From contig CAWBJP010000009.1 in assembly GCA_963789165.1 (NCBI GenBank), forward strand, positions 186,001-250,000: a stretch of DNA of 64,000 nucleotides. Direction: 5' to 3'. The position numbers and the translations under genes were made by a program. Below, piece by piece: positions 38,949 to 48,369 of this stretch (position 1 is the first letter of the stretch; every line of letters starts with the position of its first letter). A model generated the notes under the pieces. That model saw nothing but the letters and a program-made list of their open reading frames with translations, did not search any database and was not told where the DNA came from. The stretch comes from CAWBJP01 sp963789165 (lineage in GTDB: Bacteria > Actinomycetota > Acidimicrobiia > IMCC26256 > BP-133).

Positions 38949-39695
38949 ATGGCCGAGAGCCTCGCCGAGTGGGTGGCCGACGACGTGGAGCCCTACCGGG
39001 ACAAATCGATCGCCTGGCTGTCCCAGTACCACTTCTTCCGGGACCCGTTCCGGCCCACGTTCTCGGACACGTCGTATTTCTTCTCGCCGGCCGACGGCAT
39101 CATCATCTACCAGGCCGAGGTGAAGCCCGACGAGCCGATCGTCGACGTCAAGGGCCGGCGCTACAGCCTGCGGGACGTCCTCCGGGACCCCGGCTACGAC
39201 CGGCCCAGCCTGGTGATCGGCATCTTCATGACGTTCTTCGACGTGCACGTCAACCGGGTGCCGTTTCCGGGACGGCTCTGCTACCGGATGTCAGATCCCA
39301 TCGACACGCTCAACTACCCCATGCTCGACATCGAGCAGAGCCTCCTCGACGACCTCCGCATCTCGCTGGGCACGGCCTCGTACCTGCACAACAACCAGCG
39401 GATGGTCAACCGCATCGACTCGCTGGCGCTGCCGGGCTCGTACCACCTGGTCCAGATCGCCGACTACGACGTCGACTCGATCACGCCCTTCGAACTTCGA
39501 CAGCACCAGCCCGTCCAGCAGGGACAGCGGTTCTCCACGATCCGCTACGGGTCCCAGGTGGAGCTGGTGATCCCGCTCGCCGAGCACTACCAGCTGGTGC
39601 CCCTCCAGGCGATCGGTGACCACGTCGACGCCGGGGTCGACGCACTCGTCGAGATCCGCCGCCCCCAACCCACTCCCACCCCTTCAGGAGGTTGA
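38949..39695 (+). CDS. Phosphatidylserine-decarboxylase-like pyruvoyl enzyme
   Basis: This is a 248-residue member of the phosphatidylserine decarboxylase family. Visible are the segment LVIGIFMTFFDVHVNRVPFPG (family motif with the catalytic His) and QRFSTIRYGSQVELVIP, where Gly201-Ser202 matches the self-cleavage site that yields the pyruvoyl group in short-form enzymes. No obvious membrane helix is present. True Psd substrates are phosphatidylserine, but soluble relatives decarboxylate free amino acids (for example tryptophan by PsiD), so the substrate here is open. GGAGG lies 5 bases before the ATG. It is followed after 2 bases by a deiminase-superfamily gene and then a MATE exporter. Confidence 0.8.
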   Translation: MAESLAEWVADDVEPYRDKSIAWLSQYHFFRDPFRPTFSDTSYFFSPADGIIIYQAEVKPDEPIVDVKGRRYSLRDVLRDPGYDRPSLVIGIFMTFFDVHVNRVPFPGRLCYRMSDPIDTLNYPMLDIEQSLLDDLRISLGTASYLHNNQRMVNRIDSLALPGSYHLVQIADYDVDSITPFELRQHQPVQQGQRFSTIRYGSQVELVIPLAEHYQLVPLQAIGDHVDAGVDALVEIRRPQPTPTPSGG

Positions 39696-39697
39696 CG

Positions 39698-40675
39698 ATG
39701 ACGCTCGAGATGGTCGAGTCCCCGGCGGCGTCGATCGAGATCGACGTCACCGACCGACCTTGGAACCCCACCCAGCTGCACCGGCCCGCCTTCCTGCTCA
39801 ACTGTCCCTTCTCCTACTCCACCGATGTGGCCAACAACGCCTGGATGGCCGACATCGACCCCGGCGAGCGGGCGCCCGTCTTCACCCGGGCCATGAGCCA
39901 GTTCCTCGAGCTGTACTTCGACCTGGCGTCCGACGCGCTGGTCTACCTGCTGCCGACGCCCCGGCAGTGCGGCCTCCAGGACCTGGCCTTCACCGCCAAC
40001 CTCGGGATCGTCCTCGACCACCTCCCCGAACGTGACACGGTGGTCCTCTCCAACTTCAGCTCTGAGCCGAGACGGGGAGAGACCGCCGTCGGCGAGCGGT
40101 TCTTCGAGCAACTCGGCTACCGCACCATCGTCTCCCCCGCCCGGTTCGAGGGCGAAGCCGAACTCAAGCACCTCCACGACAACGTCTACGTGGGCGGGCA
40201 CGGCCTTCGCTCGGAGGCGGCCACCTACGAGTGGATGGCCCGGACCTTCGACATGAAGGTGCTGCCGCTCGAGCTCACCGACCCCTACCTCTACCACCTG
40301 GACTGCACCGTGTTCCCCCTCACTCCGGAGCACACGCTGGTCTGCACCGAGATGTACGAGGAGGACGAACTTGCCGCCCTCGAGGAGGAGACCGAGATCA
40401 TCGACGTGTCGGTCGACGACTGCTATCAGGGCATCTGCAACTCCGTCCGGCTCGGCAACGTCATCCTCAACGCCTCCAACCTGTGTGAACTGCGCCGCGG
40501 CACCGAGGACTACAAGCTCGAGGCCGGCAAGAACCACCGGTTGGAGGAGATCGCCGGGGAGCACGCCTTCGAGGTGGGCTACTTCAATCTGAGCGAGTTC
40601 ATGAAGGGCGGGGCGTTGCTGTCGTGCATGGTCATGCACCTCAACCGATACTCGTACGCCTTCAAGCTGTTGTGA
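39698..40675 (+). CDS. Arginine-deiminase/amidinotransferase superfamily enzyme
   Basis: This is a 325-residue protein of the guanidine-modifying (pentein) superfamily. Evidence is the N-terminal FLLNCPFSYSTDVANNAWM (like FLMCPPxxYxVxYxINPWM in arginine dihydrolases), LYHLDCTVFPLTPEHTLVC with the catalytic His-x-Asp, and the C-terminal GGALLSCMVMHLNR with the nucleophilic Cys. The family includes arginine deiminase, dimethylarginine hydrolase and arginine dihydrolase; I cannot tell which reaction is used. ATG 39698 has AGGAGG at 39686-39691, 6 bases upstream; a TTG at 39692 is less likely. Confidence 0.8.
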   Translation: MTLEMVESPAASIEIDVTDRPWNPTQLHRPAFLLNCPFSYSTDVANNAWMADIDPGERAPVFTRAMSQFLELYFDLASDALVYLLPTPRQCGLQDLAFTANLGIVLDHLPERDTVVLSNFSSEPRRGETAVGERFFEQLGYRTIVSPARFEGEAELKHLHDNVYVGGHGLRSEAATYEWMARTFDMKVLPLELTDPYLYHLDCTVFPLTPEHTLVCTEMYEEDELAALEEETEIIDVSVDDCYQGICNSVRLGNVILNASNLCELRRGTEDYKLEAGKNHRLEEIAGEHAFEVGYFNLSEFMKGGALLSCMVMHLNRYSYAFKLL

Positions 40676-40691
40676 CCCCGGGCTGAATTCC

Positions 40692-42026
40692 GTGCCCCAC
40701 CGCGTGGACGGCGCCTCCCGCCTGGAGACCGGCTGGTGGGCCCTGGCCGTCCCGCTGGTCATCGTCGAGATCGGTGAGGTCATCGTCCACGCCACCGACA
40801 CCTTCCTGCTGGCCCGGGTGGGGATGGCGGAGCTCGGAGCCGTCGCCCTGGGCGATACCGTCCTCGAGCTCGCTCTGGTACCCGCCTTCGGCCTGGTGGA
40901 AGCCGTCCAGATCATGGTGGCCCGGCGCGCCGGCCAGGAGCGGGAGGTCGAGCTGTGGCGCACCTTCGTCACCGGGATGGCCCTGGTCGGCGCGGTCTCG
41001 GTGGTGGTGGCGGGGGTCGTCTCGCTGCTGGCGCCCGGCCTCGCCGGCCGGCTGGTCACCGCTCCCGGGGTGGAGTCCCAGCTCGCCGTGTTCCTGCGGG
41101 TGGCCGCGGTGGGCACCATCTTCGAGGCGCTCAGCCTGACCATGGGTGCCCTCTGCGTCGGGCTCGGGCGTCTCCGGGTCCTCATCGGCGCCACCGTCGG
41201 TCTTGTCGTCAGCAACCTCCTCCTCGGCGTGGTGCTGATCTTCGGGCCTTTCGGTCTGCCCGCACTGGGCATGCGGGGCGCCGCTCTCGGGTCGGTCGCC
41301 GCCGAGGTCGTCGCCTTCTGCATCCTCGCCGGCTACATCCTGCGCCACCTCCGCCCCGCCTCCCTCCCGTGGCAGATGGGCGATGGCCGGCTGGCCCGGT
41401 CCCTCGTCCGGCTGGCCGGGCCGGTGTCCATCCAGGAGTCGCTCGACGCCGGTCGCTGGCTGGTGTTCTTCCTCTTGGTCGGCCGCCTGGGCGAGGAGGC
41501 CCTGGCCGCCGCCAGCCTGGTCTTCGCCTGCTACGCCGTGTTCAGCATCCCGGTCGCCGGCTGCGCCGAAGCCGTCTGTACGGTGGTGAGCCGGCTGGTC
41601 GGGCGCCAGGAGACGGGCGGTATCTCCGCCGCCGTCCATCAGCTGAGCCGGCCCGCCTACCTCGTGACCCTGCCGCTCCTCGCCGTCGGTGTGGTCGGCC
41701 CCGCCGCTCTTCTCACGGTCTTCGCCACCGAGGGAGGCGACCCGCAAGGAGCCGCCGCCGCGGTGCGGGTGGTGGCACTCGCCATGGTCGTCATGATTCC
41801 CGGCGAGCTGTGGTTGGCCGCCCTGGCCGGCACCGGCGACACCGATCGGGCTCTTCTGGCCGAGATCGGCCAGAGCGTGGTCATGATCGGCGGTGCCTGG
41901 TTGGCCGTGACGGTCGGCGCCGGCGTCACGGGCGCCTGGGCCGCCGTCGGACTCTCCTGGGTGGTGTCCCTGGGGATGGCCCGGAGTTGGGTGATGCGAG
42001 GCCACTGGACCCAGCGGCTGGCGTGA
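40692..42026 (+). CDS. MATE-family efflux transporter
   Basis: This is a 444-residue integral membrane protein with about 12 helices in two bundles. The N-terminal half has ETGWWALAVPLVIVEIGEV..ATDTFLLARVGMAELGAVALG, and the second half repeats the pattern (RLAGPVSIQESLDAGRWLVFFLLVGRLGEEALAAAS). This is the multidrug and toxic compound extrusion fold, a Na+ or H+ antiporter of organic cations or small molecules. GTG starts 16 bases after the deiminase-like gene, so it is a candidate exporter for its product. Confidence 0.85.
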   Translation: MPHRVDGASRLETGWWALAVPLVIVEIGEVIVHATDTFLLARVGMAELGAVALGDTVLELALVPAFGLVEAVQIMVARRAGQEREVELWRTFVTGMALVGAVSVVVAGVVSLLAPGLAGRLVTAPGVESQLAVFLRVAAVGTIFEALSLTMGALCVGLGRLRVLIGATVGLVVSNLLLGVVLIFGPFGLPALGMRGAALGSVAAEVVAFCILAGYILRHLRPASLPWQMGDGRLARSLVRLAGPVSIQESLDAGRWLVFFLLVGRLGEEALAAASLVFACYAVFSIPVAGCAEAVCTVVSRLVGRQETGGISAAVHQLSRPAYLVTLPLLAVGVVGPAALLTVFATEGGDPQGAAAAVRVVALAMVVMIPGELWLAALAGTGDTDRALLAEIGQSVVMIGGAWLAVTVGAGVTGAWAAVGLSWVVSLGMARSWVMRGHWTQRLA

Positions 42027-42081
42027 AGCGGCGCCGGACACGCCCTGTGAGGCCACCAGGGGATCGGTAGGCTGCACGTGA

Positions 42082-42966
42082 ATGCTCGGCCAACACCTCC
42101 CGCGCCCCGGGATCATGGGGATCGTGAATGTCACCCCCGACTCGTTCTCCGACGGGGGGTCTTACCTCGATGCCGGCGCGGCCGTCGCCCATGGACTGGA
42201 ACTGACCGAGGCGGGGGCCGACGTGCTCGACGTGGGCGGGGAGTCGACCCGGCCCGGCGCCGTCCCGGTCGAAGCTGAGGAGGAGATTCGCCGGGTGGTC
42301 CCGGTCGTGCGCCGACTCGCCGCGGAGGGTGGTGCCCCGGTCAGCGTGGACACCATGAAGGCTGAGGTGGCGGCGGCGGCGCTGGAGGCGGGGGCGACCG
42401 TGGTCAACGACGTGTCCGCCGGGCGGGCTGATGCCGCCATGCTGCCCCTGGTGGCCCGGGCCGGCTCCGGCTACGTGGCCATGCACATGCTGGGCACCCC
42501 GGCCACCATGCAGGAGGACCCCCGCTACGGCGACGTCGTGGCCGAGGTGGGCGACTTCCTGGAGCAACGTCTGGACGCGGCTGCCGGGGCGGGCATTCCC
42601 GTCGAGGCACTCATGGCCGACCCCGGTATCGGCTTCGGGAAGACCAGGGCCCACAACCTGGAGCTGCTGCGCCGGCTCCCGGAGCTGGTGGAGCGGCTTG
42701 CTCCCGTCCCGATTCTCGTGGGAACGTCCCGCAAGGCCTTCATCGGCCAGGTGCTGGCTGGGTCCGACGGGCGCACCCTGCCCGCCGGGGAGCGGGAGGA
42801 GGGCACGCTGGCCACGGTGGTATGGGCCTTCGACCACGGGGCGGCGATGGTGCGGGTCCACGACGTCCGCCCCGCGGCCGAGGCCGCCCGCCTCCTCGCC
42901 GCCCTGGCCGCGGCATCACCGTCCGATCCCGACCCAGAGGTGACATGGCGACCCCCCGTCCGCTGA
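42082..42966 (+). CDS. folP: Dihydropteroate synthase
   Basis: This enzyme condenses p-aminobenzoate with dihydropterin pyrophosphate, and is the sulfonamide target. The 294-residue protein has IMGIVNVTPDSFSDGG, DVLDVGGESTRPGA, VSVDTMKAEVA, VVNDVSAGRADA, DPGIGFGKTRAHNLELL and ILVGTSRKAFIG, all canonical. Its 3' end overlaps the start of the next gene by 22 bases. Confidence 0.96.
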   Translation: MLGQHLPRPGIMGIVNVTPDSFSDGGSYLDAGAAVAHGLELTEAGADVLDVGGESTRPGAVPVEAEEEIRRVVPVVRRLAAEGGAPVSVDTMKAEVAAAALEAGATVVNDVSAGRADAAMLPLVARAGSGYVAMHMLGTPATMQEDPRYGDVVAEVGDFLEQRLDAAAGAGIPVEALMADPGIGFGKTRAHNLELLRRLPELVERLAPVPILVGTSRKAFIGQVLAGSDGRTLPAGEREEGTLATVVWAFDHGAAMVRVHDVRPAAEAARLLAALAAASPSDPDPEVTWRPPVR

Positions 42967-43487
42967 AAGGGAAGTGGGCCAAGGGCATTGAGCCCCGCTT
43001 CTTCATGTGGGTCATCAAGGACCGCCTGGCCGCCTGCGAACGTCCCGGGGGCTACGCCCGCAACCACCGCAAGGTGAGGCGGATGGAGGAGATCATCTGG
43101 CTGCAGCAGCACGAGTTCACCCGTGTCGTCTCCCTCCTGGACACGCCCCACAACCTCCACGCCTACGAGGAGATGGGCATGCCCCATACCCAGGTGGCCC
43201 TGGGCCCGGCGGGCGGCGACCTGGCCGCCCTGCTGCCCGAGGTGTACACCACCATCGCCGACCTGCTCGACGACCCCGAGCAGCGGATCCTCATCCACCT
43301 GGAGGAGTTCGGCGACCGTCTGCTGGGGGTGATCGGCGGTTACCTTCTCTACGCCCGGCTGGTGGACACCGGGCCGACGGCCGTCTCCGTGGTGGAGCGC
43401 CTCACCCAGCGCCAGATGGGGCCGCCGGGGCGGGAGATCGTCAGCGTCACCCTGGACGAGAAGCTCAAGCGCCGTCGTCGCAAGTAG
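42945..43487 (+). CDS. Dual-specificity-phosphatase-like protein lacking the catalytic cysteine
   Basis: This is a 180-residue protein. The pattern WLQQHEFTRVVSLLDTPHNL..EEMGMPHTQVAL and the helical segment before ILIHLEEFGDRLLGVIGGYLLY resemble a dual-specificity phosphatase fold. The signature HCx5R appears as H118-L119-x5-R125, so the nucleophilic Cys is replaced by Leu and the protein should be catalytically dead as a phosphatase. The N- and C-termini are basic (KRRRRK). It may be a phospho-ligand-binding or scaffolding protein. The family assignment rests on pattern only. The ATG lies inside folP. Confidence 0.5.
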   Translation: MATPRPLKGKWAKGIEPRFFMWVIKDRLAACERPGGYARNHRKVRRMEEIIWLQQHEFTRVVSLLDTPHNLHAYEEMGMPHTQVALGPAGGDLAALLPEVYTTIADLLDDPEQRILIHLEEFGDRLLGVIGGYLLYARLVDTGPTAVSVVERLTQRQMGPPGREIVSVTLDEKLKRRRRK

Positions 43488-43539
43488 GCTCTGATCACGT
43501 GACGGAAGCGTCGACCATGTCGAGACGGAGGGCTGCGCG

Positions 43540-44826
43540 GTGCCGGGGACGGTAATCGTCGGCACCCAGTGGGGGGACGAGGGCAAGGGTCGTTTCACCG
43601 ACCTGCTCGCCGACCAGATGCAGATGGTGGTCCGCTACCAGGGCGGCCACAACGCCGGTCACACCATCATCGCCGACGGGCACACGCTGGCCCTCCAGCT
43701 CGTGCCCTCCGGGATCCTCTATCCCAACATCACCCCGGTGATCGGGAACGGCGTGGTGGTCGACCCGTCCGTGCTCCTGGCCGAGCTGGACATGCTGGCC
43801 GGGAAGGGGATCGACACCTCCCGCCTGGCCCTGTCCGGCAACGCCCACCTGATCATGCCCTACCACTTCGAGCTCGACCGGGTGACCGAACGCTTCCTGG
43901 GCAAGTCGAAGCTGGGCACCACCAAGCGGGGGATCGGGCCGGCCTACGCCGACAAGGCCAACCGGGTCGGCATCCGGGTCCAGGACCTCCTCGACGAGAA
44001 GATCTTCGCGGCCAAGCTGGACCTGGCCCTGCGGGAGAAGAACGGGGTCCTGGCCAAGGTCTACAACCGCCTTCCGCTCACCGCGGGCGAGATCTTCACC
44101 CGCTATCTCAGCTACCGGCCCCGGCTCGAGCCGATGATCGCCGACACCGTCCACCTCGTCCACGAGGCCCTGGACGCCGGCCAGCACGTGCTGTTCGAGG
44201 GGGCGCAGGCCACCTTCCTGGACCTCGACCACGGCACCTATCCCTACGTGACGTCGTCGAACCCGGTGGCCGGCGGGGCCTGCACCGGCGCCGGAGTCGG
44301 ACCGCTGGCCATCAACCGGATCATCGGGGTGGTCAAGGCCTACGTCACCCGGGTGGGGAGTGGGCCCTTCCCCACCGAGCTGTTCGACGAGACGGGCGAC
44401 CTGCTGGTGGACCGGGGTGGCGAGTACGGCACGAATACGGGCCGGCGGCGCCGGCCCGGCTGGCTGGACGCGGTCATGCTCCGCCATGCGGTCCGCCTCA
44501 ACACGTGCACGGAGCTGGCCATCACCAAGCTCGACGTCCTCGCCCCCCTGCCCGAACTGCGGATCTGCGTGGCCTACGAGGACGACCAGGGGGAGCGCTA
44601 CACCCACGTCCCCTACCACCAGTCGGTGCTGCACAAGGTGCGCCCGGTCTACGAGACCCTCCCGGGCTGGGGGGTCGAGATCGACGGAGTCAACCGCCTC
44701 GAGGACCTGCCCGCCGCGGCCCGGGCCTACGTGGCCCGAATCGAGGAGCTGGCCGGGGTGCCGGTGAGCTACGTGGGGGTCGGACCGGACCGGGACCAGA
44801 CGGTCGTCATGCCCACCGCCGCCTGA
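43540..44826 (+). CDS. purA: Adenylosuccinate synthetase
   Basis: This enzyme makes adenylosuccinate from IMP, aspartate and GTP, the first step to AMP. The 428-residue protein has VIVGTQWGDEGKG, YQGGHNAGHTI, the signature GTTKRGIGPAYADKANR and FEGAQATFLDLDHGTYP. GTG is taken as the start. Its stop TGA overlaps the purD ATG (TGATG). It opens a run of seven genes, purA to pyrE, with overlaps or gaps of at most 2 bases. Confidence 0.96.
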   Translation: MPGTVIVGTQWGDEGKGRFTDLLADQMQMVVRYQGGHNAGHTIIADGHTLALQLVPSGILYPNITPVIGNGVVVDPSVLLAELDMLAGKGIDTSRLALSGNAHLIMPYHFELDRVTERFLGKSKLGTTKRGIGPAYADKANRVGIRVQDLLDEKIFAAKLDLALREKNGVLAKVYNRLPLTAGEIFTRYLSYRPRLEPMIADTVHLVHEALDAGQHVLFEGAQATFLDLDHGTYPYVTSSNPVAGGACTGAGVGPLAINRIIGVVKAYVTRVGSGPFPTELFDETGDLLVDRGGEYGTNTGRRRRPGWLDAVMLRHAVRLNTCTELAITKLDVLAPLPELRICVAYEDDQGERYTHVPYHQSVLHKVRPVYETLPGWGVEIDGVNRLEDLPAAARAYVARIEELAGVPVSYVGVGPDRDQTVVMPTAA

Positions 44827-46145
44827 TGCGGGCCCTGGTCGTCGGCTCCGGCGGACGGGAGCACGCCCTGGCCTGGGGCCTGGTCCGCACCGGTCACGAG
44901 GTGGTGGGCGCGCCCGGGAACCCGGGTCAGGCCGGCCTGGGCCGGTGCGTGGCGGTCGACGCCGCCGATCCGGCGGCGGTGGCCGCACTGGCCGACGAGC
45001 TCGACGCCGACGTGGTCGTGGTCGGACCCGAGGTGCCGCTGGTAGCCGGCGCGGTGGATGCCGTGGAGGCCCGGGGCCGCCTCGCCTTCGGGCCTCGGGC
45101 GGCCGGCGCCCGCCTGGAAGGGTCGAAAGCGTGGATGAAGGAGGTGCTGGCCGCGGCCGGGGTCCCCACCGCCCGCTACGGCGCCTTCACCGACGAAGCC
45201 GCCGCCCACGCCTTCCTCGAGACCATGGGTGGCTTCTACGTGGTCAAGACCGACGGGCTGGCGGCGGGCAAGGGCGTTCTCGTCACCGAGTCGCTGCCCG
45301 AGGCCAGGGAAGCCGTGCGGGCCTACCTCTCGGGGGAGGCCTTCGGCGACGCCGGGCGCACGGTCGTGATCGAGGAGGGCCTCACCGGACCGGAGCTGTC
45401 TCTGCTGGTCCTGTGCGACGGGCGGCCCGACGCCGCTCTGCCGCTGGCCCCCGCTCAGGACTTCAAGCGCATCGGCGAGGGCGACACCGGCCCCAACACG
45501 GGCGGCATGGGGGCCTACTCGCCGGTGCCCGTCGTGGGGCCCGAGGTCGTGGACGAGGTCATGGCCAAAGCGGTCCTGCCCACGCTGCACGACCTGGAGA
45601 GCCGTGGCGTCCCGTACCGGGGCATCCTCTACGCCGGGATCATGCTCACCCCCGAGGGTCCTAAGATCCTGGAGTACAACGTCCGCTTCGGCGACCCCGA
45701 GTGCCAGGTCGTGATCCCCCGGCTGGCCAGCGACCTCGGGGCCCACCTGCGGGAGTCGGCCGAGGGCCGGCTGCAGACGCCGGTGATGTGGCGTGACGAG
45801 GCGTGCGTCACGGTGGTGCTGGCGTCGGAGGGGTATCCGGCCGCGCCGCGGACGGGGGACTCCATCCTCGGCCTCGAAGCGGCGGGCGAGGTGGAGGGTG
45901 TGACCGTGTTCCATGCGGGGACCAGGCGCAGTGAAGGGGGTGACGTTCTGACCAGCGGGGGGCGGGTCTTGAACGTCACCGCCGTGGGTTCTTCCCTGGC
46001 CGAGGCGCGGGAGCGGGCGTACCGGGGGATCGGTCTGATCTCCTGGCCCGGCATGCAGTTCCGTCGGGACATTGCGGCGAACTGTGCTTCGGCAGGGACC
46101 GTGGAGGTCCCTCCGGGAGCACAGAATGGGCGGGCTGGCCCGTGA
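44826..46145 (+). CDS. purD: Phosphoribosylamine-glycine ligase (GAR synthetase)
   Basis: This ATP-grasp enzyme is step 2 of purine synthesis. The 439-residue protein starts MRALVVGSGGREHALAWGL and shows GFYVVKTDGLAAGKGV, VIEEGLTGPELSLLVL, AQDFKRIGEGDTGPNTGGMGAYSP and YNVRFGDPECQVVIPRL. It overlaps purA by one base at the start and purB by 4 bases at the end (GTGA). Confidence 0.96.
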   Translation: MRALVVGSGGREHALAWGLVRTGHEVVGAPGNPGQAGLGRCVAVDAADPAAVAALADELDADVVVVGPEVPLVAGAVDAVEARGRLAFGPRAAGARLEGSKAWMKEVLAAAGVPTARYGAFTDEAAAHAFLETMGGFYVVKTDGLAAGKGVLVTESLPEAREAVRAYLSGEAFGDAGRTVVIEEGLTGPELSLLVLCDGRPDAALPLAPAQDFKRIGEGDTGPNTGGMGAYSPVPVVGPEVVDEVMAKAVLPTLHDLESRGVPYRGILYAGIMLTPEGPKILEYNVRFGDPECQVVIPRLASDLGAHLRESAEGRLQTPVMWRDEACVTVVLASEGYPAAPRTGDSILGLEAAGEVEGVTVFHAGTRRSEGGDVLTSGGRVLNVTAVGSSLAEARERAYRGIGLISWPGMQFRRDIAANCASAGTVEVPPGAQNGRAGP

Positions 46146-47482
46146 TCCCCCGGTATTCGATCTCGCCGATGAAGGACCTCTTCACCGACGAGGCGCGCTT
46201 CGCCACCTGGCTGGAGGTGGAGATCCTGGCCGTGGAGGCGTGGGCCGAGCTCGGGGTCGTCCCCGCCGCCGATGCTGCCGCCATCCGGGAACGGGCCGGG
46301 TTCGACGTCGGTGAGATCGAGGCCCGGGAGCGGGTCACCAACCACGACGTGGCCGCCTTTGTCGACGTGGTGGCGGAACGGGTAGGGGAGCCAGCCGGGA
46401 AGTGGGTGCACTACGGCCTCACCTCCTCGGACGTGGTCGACACCGCCCTGTCCCTCACCCTCACCCGGGCCGCCGACCTCCTGGTGGAGGCGGCCTCCCG
46501 CCTGGAATCGGTCATCGCCGGGCGGGCCCGGGAACTGGCCGACGTCCCCATGGTGGGGCGGACCCACGGGATTCACGCCGAACCCACCACCATGGGCGCC
46601 AAGCTGGCCCTGTGGGCGCTCCAGATGCGCCGGGAGATCACCCGGCTGCGCCGGGCCCGGGCGGCGGTGGCGGTGGGCAAGCTCTCCGGGGCGGTGGGGA
46701 CCTACTCCAACGTCGATCCCCGGGTCGAGGCCTACGTCTGCCAGCGCCTCGGGCTCCGTCCAGTGCCCGCCACCCAGGTTCTGGCCCGGGACCGCCACGC
46801 CGAGTTCGTCTACGCCTGTGCCTCGGCAGGAGCGGCCGTCGAGGCGTTCACCACCGAGATCCGTCACCTGCAGCGCACCGAGGTCGGTGAGGCCGCCGAA
46901 CCCTTCGCCACCGGCGCCCAGAAGGGCTCCTCGGCCATGCCCCACAAGCGCAACCCGGTGCGCTGCGAGCAGCTCAGCGGCCTGGCCCGGGTGTTGCGGG
47001 CCAACGTGGTCCCCGCCCTGGAGAACGTCGCCCTGTGGCACGAGCGGGACATCTCCCACTCATCGGTGGAGCGGATCATCCTTCCCGACTCGGCGCTGCT
47101 CGCCTACTACCTGCTCGTCCGCTTCGCCGACATCGTCGCGGGCCTCGAGGTCTTCCCGGAGCGGATGCTGGAGAACCTGGAACGGTCCTACGGGCTGGTG
47201 TTCTCCCAGCCGGTGCTGCTGGCGCTGGTAGAGGCCGGCCTGACCCGGGACGCCGCCTACCGCATCACCCAGCGGGCTGCCATGGCCGCCTGGGAACAGC
47301 GGCGACCGTTCCAGGAGATCCTGCTGGCCGACGCCGAGGTGACGCAGCGCCTGTCCCCGGAGCGCCTGGCTGCCTGTTTCGACCTGAAGGCCGCCCTGGC
47401 CAACGCCGGGCGCGTCTTCGACGCACTCGACCATGATCATGATCCCGGGGACACCCTGCGCCCCGAGGAGGAGGACGGATAG
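46142..47482 (+). CDS. purB: Adenylosuccinate lyase
   Basis: This lyase releases fumarate from SAICAR and from adenylosuccinate, serving both the IMP and AMP branches. The 446-residue protein shows VHYGLTSSDVVDTALSL, VGRTHGIHAEPTTMG and the superfamily signature KGSSAMPHKRNPVRCEQLSG. GTG starts inside the purD stop; the purB stop shares one base with the purC start. Confidence 0.96.
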   Translation: MIPRYSISPMKDLFTDEARFATWLEVEILAVEAWAELGVVPAADAAAIRERAGFDVGEIEARERVTNHDVAAFVDVVAERVGEPAGKWVHYGLTSSDVVDTALSLTLTRAADLLVEAASRLESVIAGRARELADVPMVGRTHGIHAEPTTMGAKLALWALQMRREITRLRRARAAVAVGKLSGAVGTYSNVDPRVEAYVCQRLGLRPVPATQVLARDRHAEFVYACASAGAAVEAFTTEIRHLQRTEVGEAAEPFATGAQKGSSAMPHKRNPVRCEQLSGLARVLRANVVPALENVALWHERDISHSSVERIILPDSALLAYYLLVRFADIVAGLEVFPERMLENLERSYGLVFSQPVLLALVEAGLTRDAAYRITQRAAMAAWEQRRPFQEILLADAEVTQRLSPERLAACFDLKAALANAGRVFDALDHDHDPGDTLRPEEEDG

Positions 47483-48369
47483 TGAGTTCGATCGCCCTGC
47501 CGAAGGTTCGCTCAGGCAAGGTTCGCGAGGTCTACGAGGTGTCTGACGACTACCTCCTGATGGTCGCGTCCGATCGCATCTCGGCCTTCGACGTCGTGCT
47601 CGACCAGCCCATCCCGGACAAGGGCCGGGTGCTGACCGGCCTGTCCACCTACTGGTTCAACGCCACCTCCGACCTGGTGGAGAACCACCTGGTGTCGGCC
47701 GACCCCACCGACCTGCCCTGCGCCGCCGGCCGGGAGGTGGCGGGCCGGGCCATGCTGGTCCGGGCCGCCCAGCCCGTCCCCATGGAGTGCGTGGTTCGGG
47801 GCTACCTGTTCGGCTCGGCCTGGAAGGAGTACGACAAGTCCGGCACCGTCAACGGCGTGGCGCTGCCCCAGGGCCTGGTGGAGGCCGACCGGCTCGAGGA
47901 GCCGATCTTCACTCCCACCACCAAGGCCGACGAAGGCCATGACGTCGCCCTCACGCCCGACGAGGCCGTCGCCCTGGTGGGCCGGGCCCGCTACGAGGAA
48001 CTGCGTGACCTCTCCGTCGCCCTGTACCGGTTCGGATCGCTCAGCGCCGCCCAGCGGGGCATCCTGCTGGCCGACACCAAGTTCGAATTCGGTGAGGTCG
48101 ACGGCCGGCTGGTGTTGATCGACGAGGCCCTCACGCCCGACTCCTCCCGCTTCTGGCCGGCGGACGAGTGGAGCCCGGGCACGGCGCCGCCCTCCTTCGA
48201 CAAGCAGTTCGTGCGCCAGTACCTCCTCGACACCGGCTGGGAGGGCACCCCGCCGCCGCCGCCCCTGCCCGACGAGGTCGTGGCCGGAACCCGGTCGCGC
48301 TACATCGAGGCCTATGAGCGCCTGACCGAGTTGCGCTTCGAAGACTGGTACGGAGGCGACGACGCATGA
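47482..48369 (+). CDS. purC: SAICAR synthetase
   Basis: This enzyme ligates aspartate to CAIR. The 295-residue protein has VRSGKVREVYEVSDDYLLMVASDRISAFDVVL, PMECVVRGYLFGSAWKEY and LADTKFEFGEVDGRLVLIDE with LTPDSSRFW. The length suits the longer actinobacterial form. The start is GTG, and the stop overlaps purS by 4 bases (ATGA). Confidence 0.96.
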   Translation: MSSIALPKVRSGKVREVYEVSDDYLLMVASDRISAFDVVLDQPIPDKGRVLTGLSTYWFNATSDLVENHLVSADPTDLPCAAGREVAGRAMLVRAAQPVPMECVVRGYLFGSAWKEYDKSGTVNGVALPQGLVEADRLEEPIFTPTTKADEGHDVALTPDEAVALVGRARYEELRDLSVALYRFGSLSAAQRGILLADTKFEFGEVDGRLVLIDEALTPDSSRFWPADEWSPGTAPPSFDKQFVRQYLLDTGWEGTPPPPPLPDEVVAGTRSRYIEAYERLTELRFEDWYGGDDA

